Shown: positions 6,373-9,183 of the stretch, piece by piece
Numbering within the stretch: position 1 is the stretch's first letter
How the letters are laid out: each line of letters starts with the position of its first letter
NCBI GenBank assembly: GCA_938030915.1
Contig: CALHIO010000171.1
Coordinates: 1 to 9,183, forward strand
DNA: 9,183 nucleotides
Reading direction: 5' to 3'
From: an uncultured Gemmatimonadota bacterium
GTDB taxonomy: Bacteria; Gemmatimonadota; Gemmatimonadetes; Longimicrobiales; Gaopeijiaceae
Notes under the pieces: model-generated
Told to the model about the DNA's origin: nothing
Database searches by the model: none
Seen by the model: only the letters and a program-made list of their open reading frames with translations
Position numbers and translations under genes: made by a program

Positions 6373-6839
6373 GACTCTTCGACCTTCGAGGCCCCGAGGC
6401 TGTTGAACTGTACCTCGTACGTGATCTCCCCTGCCGAAAACGCCGCCGTCCCCAGCGCACTTCCGGCCCCACTCATGTCGATCTGCCCTCGGGAGTTGAA
6501 CACCAGCGTGTCCCCGGAGACGTCGAGCGCGAGGCTGCTCAGGTCGATCTCCGCGGACGATCCCGTGAAGCGGCGGCGCACCACTTCCGTGGCCGAGTTC
6601 CTCGTGACGATCTGATACCAGAGGGTTCCCTCGAAGACCCGCAGGATGACCGGCTCCTGGGCGCGAACGGCGTAACTGCGGGCGACCACGAGGTCCTGAG
6701 CGAAGACCTGCGCCGCACGACGAGCGGCGCTTCGCTGGAAGTATCCGGAAAAGGTCAGAGCGCCGAACGCGACGACGATGCCAGCGATCGCGACGACGAC
6801 CGTGAGCTCGATGAGGGTGAACCCGTCCCGGCGACGCAC
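6369..6839 (-). CDS. fimT: FimT/GspH-family minor pilin
   Basis: A 156-residue type IV prepilin with the very short leader MRRRDG, cleavage at G6|F7 and the helix FTLIELTVVVAIAGIVVAFGAL, with glutamate at mature position 5. Past the helix, AARRAAQVFAQDLVVARSYAVRAQEPVILRV matches the GspH/FimT layout of an amphipathic helix followed by the first beta strand. No cysteines are present. FimT/FimU proteins are minor pilins that take part in priming pilus assembly and, in some bacteria, in DNA uptake. The GTG start at 6839 shares one base with the TAG stop of the glutamate dehydrogenase gene. It has the strongest ribosome site of the pilin set, AGGAGG ten bases upstream, as expected for the first gene of a coupled series. 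The overlap suggests it is read from the same message as the dehydrogenase unless a promoter lies inside that gene. Confidence 0.85.
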   Translation of the reverse strand: MRRRDGFTLIELTVVVAIAGIVVAFGALTFSGYFQRSAARRAAQVFAQDLVVARSYAVRAQEPVILRVFEGTLWYQIVTRNSATEVVRRRFTGSSAEIDLSSLALDVSGDTLVFNSRGQIDMSGAGSALGTAAFSAGEITYEVQFNSLGASKVEES

Positions 6840-9183
6840 TATCGGCGATCCTCCTGTTCCGGCGCCTTGGCCATTCGATCCGCGAGCAAGCTCAACTCAC
6901 GGGCAGCGACCGACGCCGCCGCGAGTCCGATGCTCTCCTCGGCCCGCAACTCCTCCACGATGTCGCGGAAGCGCTCCAGGTCGGAGGGCTTCACGTACGA
7001 CACGTAATCGGTGCCCTCGTCCTCGGCACCCCCGTGCTGCGCGAGCAGGGCTGTCGAGATGCGTCGATGAGCCCGCGACAGGTCGTCGGACAGAACCTGC
7101 GCGGCCCGCATCTCCCACTGATCATCTCCGGCCGCGGCGAAGCCACGGCGCCGCAGCCAGGGAATCTCGAAGGACTCCGACGTCTGATAGAATGCATGCG
7201 CCGTCGAAATCGGGTCGGTCTCGACTTCCCTCGCGATCTCCAGGATCTCCAGGAGCTGGTCGAGGAAGCGCAGAGTGATGAGCCGACGCGAGAACGCCTC
7301 ATCGGCACCGAGCTCCTGGATCTCCTGTACCCGTGCCTCGAAGAGCGTTCGTTCCTCGCCACGAACCACGTCCTGAAACGCCTCACGGAGCGCGGCGAGG
7401 CCGGAAAGGTTCTGCTCCACGATGTTCGCCGAAGACTCATCAGGCTCGACGTTCTGGAGCACCCACCGAGTCGTGCGCTCAAGCACCCGAGCCAGCCCGA
7501 GAAGCCAGCGGTACGACACCCTGGCGTTCACGGCGCTCGCCTGCTGAGCCATTTGCCTCATGAGCGCCCGGTGATCTGCCAGGCGGGAGGCCACGAGCCA
7601 TGCGCGTACGACGTCCTCCGCCGCACCGCCCGTGTCACGCATCATCCGCGACACGAAGGCCGACCCCATGAGGTCGACGAGATCGTTGGTGATCTCGGCC
7701 GTGATGATTTCGCGGCGCAGGCGGTGGTCGGCCAGGTTCTCCTGCCCCGCCGCGCTGATGGCCTTCGGGGGGAAGTATCCCAGGAGGTAGCTCTCCGTGA
7801 CCCCGTCGTCGGGCAGTCCACTCGAGAGCATGCGCGTCTTCAGCGACAGCTTCGCATACGCGAGCAGCACGCAGAGTTCCGGACGCGCCATCCCCTGCCC
7901 TCGCTCACGGCGCTCGATCAATACATCCGTGGACGGAAGATGCTCGGCGGTCCGGTCGAGTTCGCCCGCTTTCTCCAACGAGAGCATCAGGTCCCGGAAC
8001 TCGTCGATCGACTCCTTGGACCGACGTTCGTCCAGGGAGACCGCGAGGCTCTGTGACCGATTGTTCTCCAGCACCAACTCGGCCACGGCCTCGGTGAGTT
8101 CCTCGAGCAGCTCGTTTCTCTTGCTCTGCTCGAGGACGCCCGACGTGACCGCCGGCGTCAGGAGGATCTTGAGGTTCACCTCGTGATCCGACATGTCGAC
8201 GCCGCCGGAATTGTCGAGCGCGTCGGTGTTGATCCGACCGCCGAGCGCCGAGTACTCGATTCTGGCCCGCTGAGTCAGTCCGAGATTTCCACCCTCGCCG
8301 ATCACATCACAGCGGAGCTCTCCCACATCCAGCCGGACCGCGTCGTTCGACGGATCACCCGCATCGGCATGCGTCTCGGAGGCAGACTTCACGTACGTCC
8401 CGATCCCACCGTTCCAGAGGAGCTCGACCGGGGCTCTCAGAACGGCCCGGATCAGCGCCTCCCCATCCATCGGTGGCTCCTCATCTTCGCGAATCCCCAG
8501 CGCCCTCAGCGCCTGCGCGCTCAGCTCGACCTCCTTGGCGCCGCGCGGGATGATCATGCCACCCTCACTCAGGAGGCTCTGGTCGTAGTCCTCCCAGCTG
8601 GAGCGCTCGAGCTCGAACATCCGCTTGCGCTCCGCATACGTCGACGCCGGGTCGGGATCCGGATCGATGAAGATGTGCCGGTGATCGAAGGCGGCGATCA
8701 GCCTGATCTGTTCGGACAGGAGCATCCCGTTTCCGAACACATCGCCGCTCATGTCGCCGACCCCGGCGACTGTGAACGGCTCGCTCTGGATATCCTTGCC
8801 CTTCTCGCGGAAGTGACGCTTCACGCACTCCCATCCACCGCGGGCGGTGATGCCCACCGCCTTGTGGTCATAGCCGTTCGATCCACCCGACGCGAATGCG
8901 TCGTCGAGCCAGAAGCCGTACTCGGCGGATACGGAATTCGCGAGGTCGGAGAAGGTCGCGGTCCCCTTGTCTGCGGCAACGACCAGGTACGGGTCCGGCG
9001 GGTCGAACGCCACGACCCTGTCCGGGGCGACGTTCCGACCCTCGACGATGTTGTCGGTGATGTCCAGCAAGCCACGGATCAGCGTCTGATACTGCTGCCG
9101 GCCCTCCTCCCAACGCGCCTCCGAGTCCGTCGGCGTGATGCGTGTGACAAAGCCTCCCTTGGAACCACCCGGAACGATGACGG
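6839..9183 (-). CDS. gdhB: NAD-specific glutamate dehydrogenase, large (Bac_GDH) type, C-terminal part
   Basis: The gene runs off the right edge; about 780 C-terminal residues are visible. The family oxidatively deaminates glutamate to 2-oxoglutarate and ammonium with NAD+, in the cytoplasm, mostly for amino-acid catabolism. The visible part begins inside the catalytic domain with VIVPGGSKGGF, whose lysine corresponds to the substrate-binding lysine of glutamate dehydrogenases. Then come DKGTATFSD (8971-8945), the block YGFWLDDAFASGGS...GYDHK (8920-8861), GVGDMSGDVFGNGM (8764-8723), RHIFIDPDPDP, the WNGGIGTYVK segment, GEGGNLGLTQ and GGRINTDALDNSGGVDMSDHE. The last 400 residues are the helical C-terminal region of these large enzymes. 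Members are about 1000-1650 residues, and the missing N-terminus would tell which size class this is. The open frame continues beyond a possible TTG at 9070, which is not the start because conserved sequence lies before it. Its stop overlaps the fimT start by one base. Confidence 0.93.
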   Translation of the reverse strand, partial: VIVPGGSKGGFVTRITPTDSEARWEEGRQQYQTLIRGLLDITDNIVEGRNVAPDRVVAFDPPDPYLVVAADKGTATFSDLANSVSAEYGFWLDDAFASGGSNGYDHKAVGITARGGWECVKRHFREKGKDIQSEPFTVAGVGDMSGDVFGNGMLLSEQIRLIAAFDHRHIFIDPDPDPASTYAERKRMFELERSSWEDYDQSLLSEGGMIIPRGAKEVELSAQALRALGIREDEEPPMDGEALIRAVLRAPVELLWNGGIGTYVKSASETHADAGDPSNDAVRLDVGELRCDVIGEGGNLGLTQRARIEYSALGGRINTDALDNSGGVDMSDHEVNLKILLTPAVTSGVLEQSKRNELLEELTEAVAELVLENNRSQSLAVSLDERRSKESIDEFRDLMLSLEKAGELDRTAEHLPSTDVLIERRERGQGMARPELCVLLAYAKLSLKTRMLSSGLPDDGVTESYLLGYFPPKAISAAGQENLADHRLRREIITAEITNDLVDLMGSAFVSRMMRDTGGAAEDVVRAWLVASRLADHRALMRQMAQQASAVNARVSYRWLLGLARVLERTTRWVLQNVEPDESSANIVEQNLSGLAALREAFQDVVRGEERTLFEARVQEIQELGADEAFSRRLITLRFLDQLLEILEIAREVETDPISTAHAFYQTSESFEIPWLRRRGFAAAGDDQWEMRAAQVLSDDLSRAHRRISTALLAQHGGAEDEGTDYVSYVKPSDLERFRDIVEELRAEESIGLAAASVAARELSLLADRMAKAPEQEDRR
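6850..6854 (-). promoter_or_regulatory. ribosome binding site of the first pilin gene
   Basis: The minus strand reads GGAGG within AGGAGGAT, ten bases before the GTG at 6839. It lies in the final codons of the glutamate dehydrogenase gene and allows the pilin series to be entered by ribosomes independently of read-through coupling. Confidence 0.7.

Noticed and set aside
7034..8056. Plus-strand open frame of 340 codons antisense to the glutamate dehydrogenase.
   Set aside because: It has shadow-frame composition and lies in a conserved gene on the other strand.

Overview
The window is a compact, GC-rich stretch of bacterial chromosome in which every supported gene lies on the minus strand, so transcription runs from high to low coordinates. 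There are eight genes; two of them (glutamate dehydrogenase at the right edge, the oxidoreductase beta subunit at the left edge) run off the window. Gene density, GTG starts and stop/start overlaps are typical of a free-living, high-GC, Gram-negative-type bacterium that makes type IV pili. The gene combination would fit Gemmatimonadota or a related deep-branching or proteobacterial lineage, but nothing here fixes the phylum.

Right part (6839-9183): the C-terminal half or more of a giant NAD-dependent glutamate dehydrogenase (Bac_GDH family), which converts glutamate to 2-oxoglutarate and ammonium. Middle part (4077-6839): four prepilin-like genes in the classic minor-pilin order FimT/GspH, PilV, PilW, PilX. 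They are joined by 4-nt stop/start overlaps, and the first gene overlaps the dehydrogenase stop codon by one base, so the dehydrogenase and the pilin genes are probably one transcription unit. No PilY1 or major pilin gene follows. Positions 3873-4076 form the only real intergenic gap (204 bp) and hold several GC-rich palindromes.

Left part (1-3872): three overlapping genes for a 2-oxoacid oxidoreductase: an FAD/NAD(P)H and iron-sulphur subunit of the glutamate-synthase small-chain type, a fused gamma-alpha subunit (KorA), and the start of the thiamine-diphosphate beta subunit (KorB). This architecture matches the three-subunit 2-oxoglutarate:NADP+ oxidoreductase described from Azoarcus evansii, in which electrons from 2-oxoglutarate can go to NADP+ or ferredoxin.

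Taken together, the two metabolic blocks meet at 2-oxoglutarate: the dehydrogenase makes it from glutamate and the oxidoreductase would turn it into succinyl-CoA with release of reducing power. The pilin genes between them have no obvious biochemical link. I see no tRNA, rRNA, CRISPR array, insertion sequence or phage gene. The window looks like ordinary core-type chromosome with an interesting gene arrangement, rather than an undescribed system.
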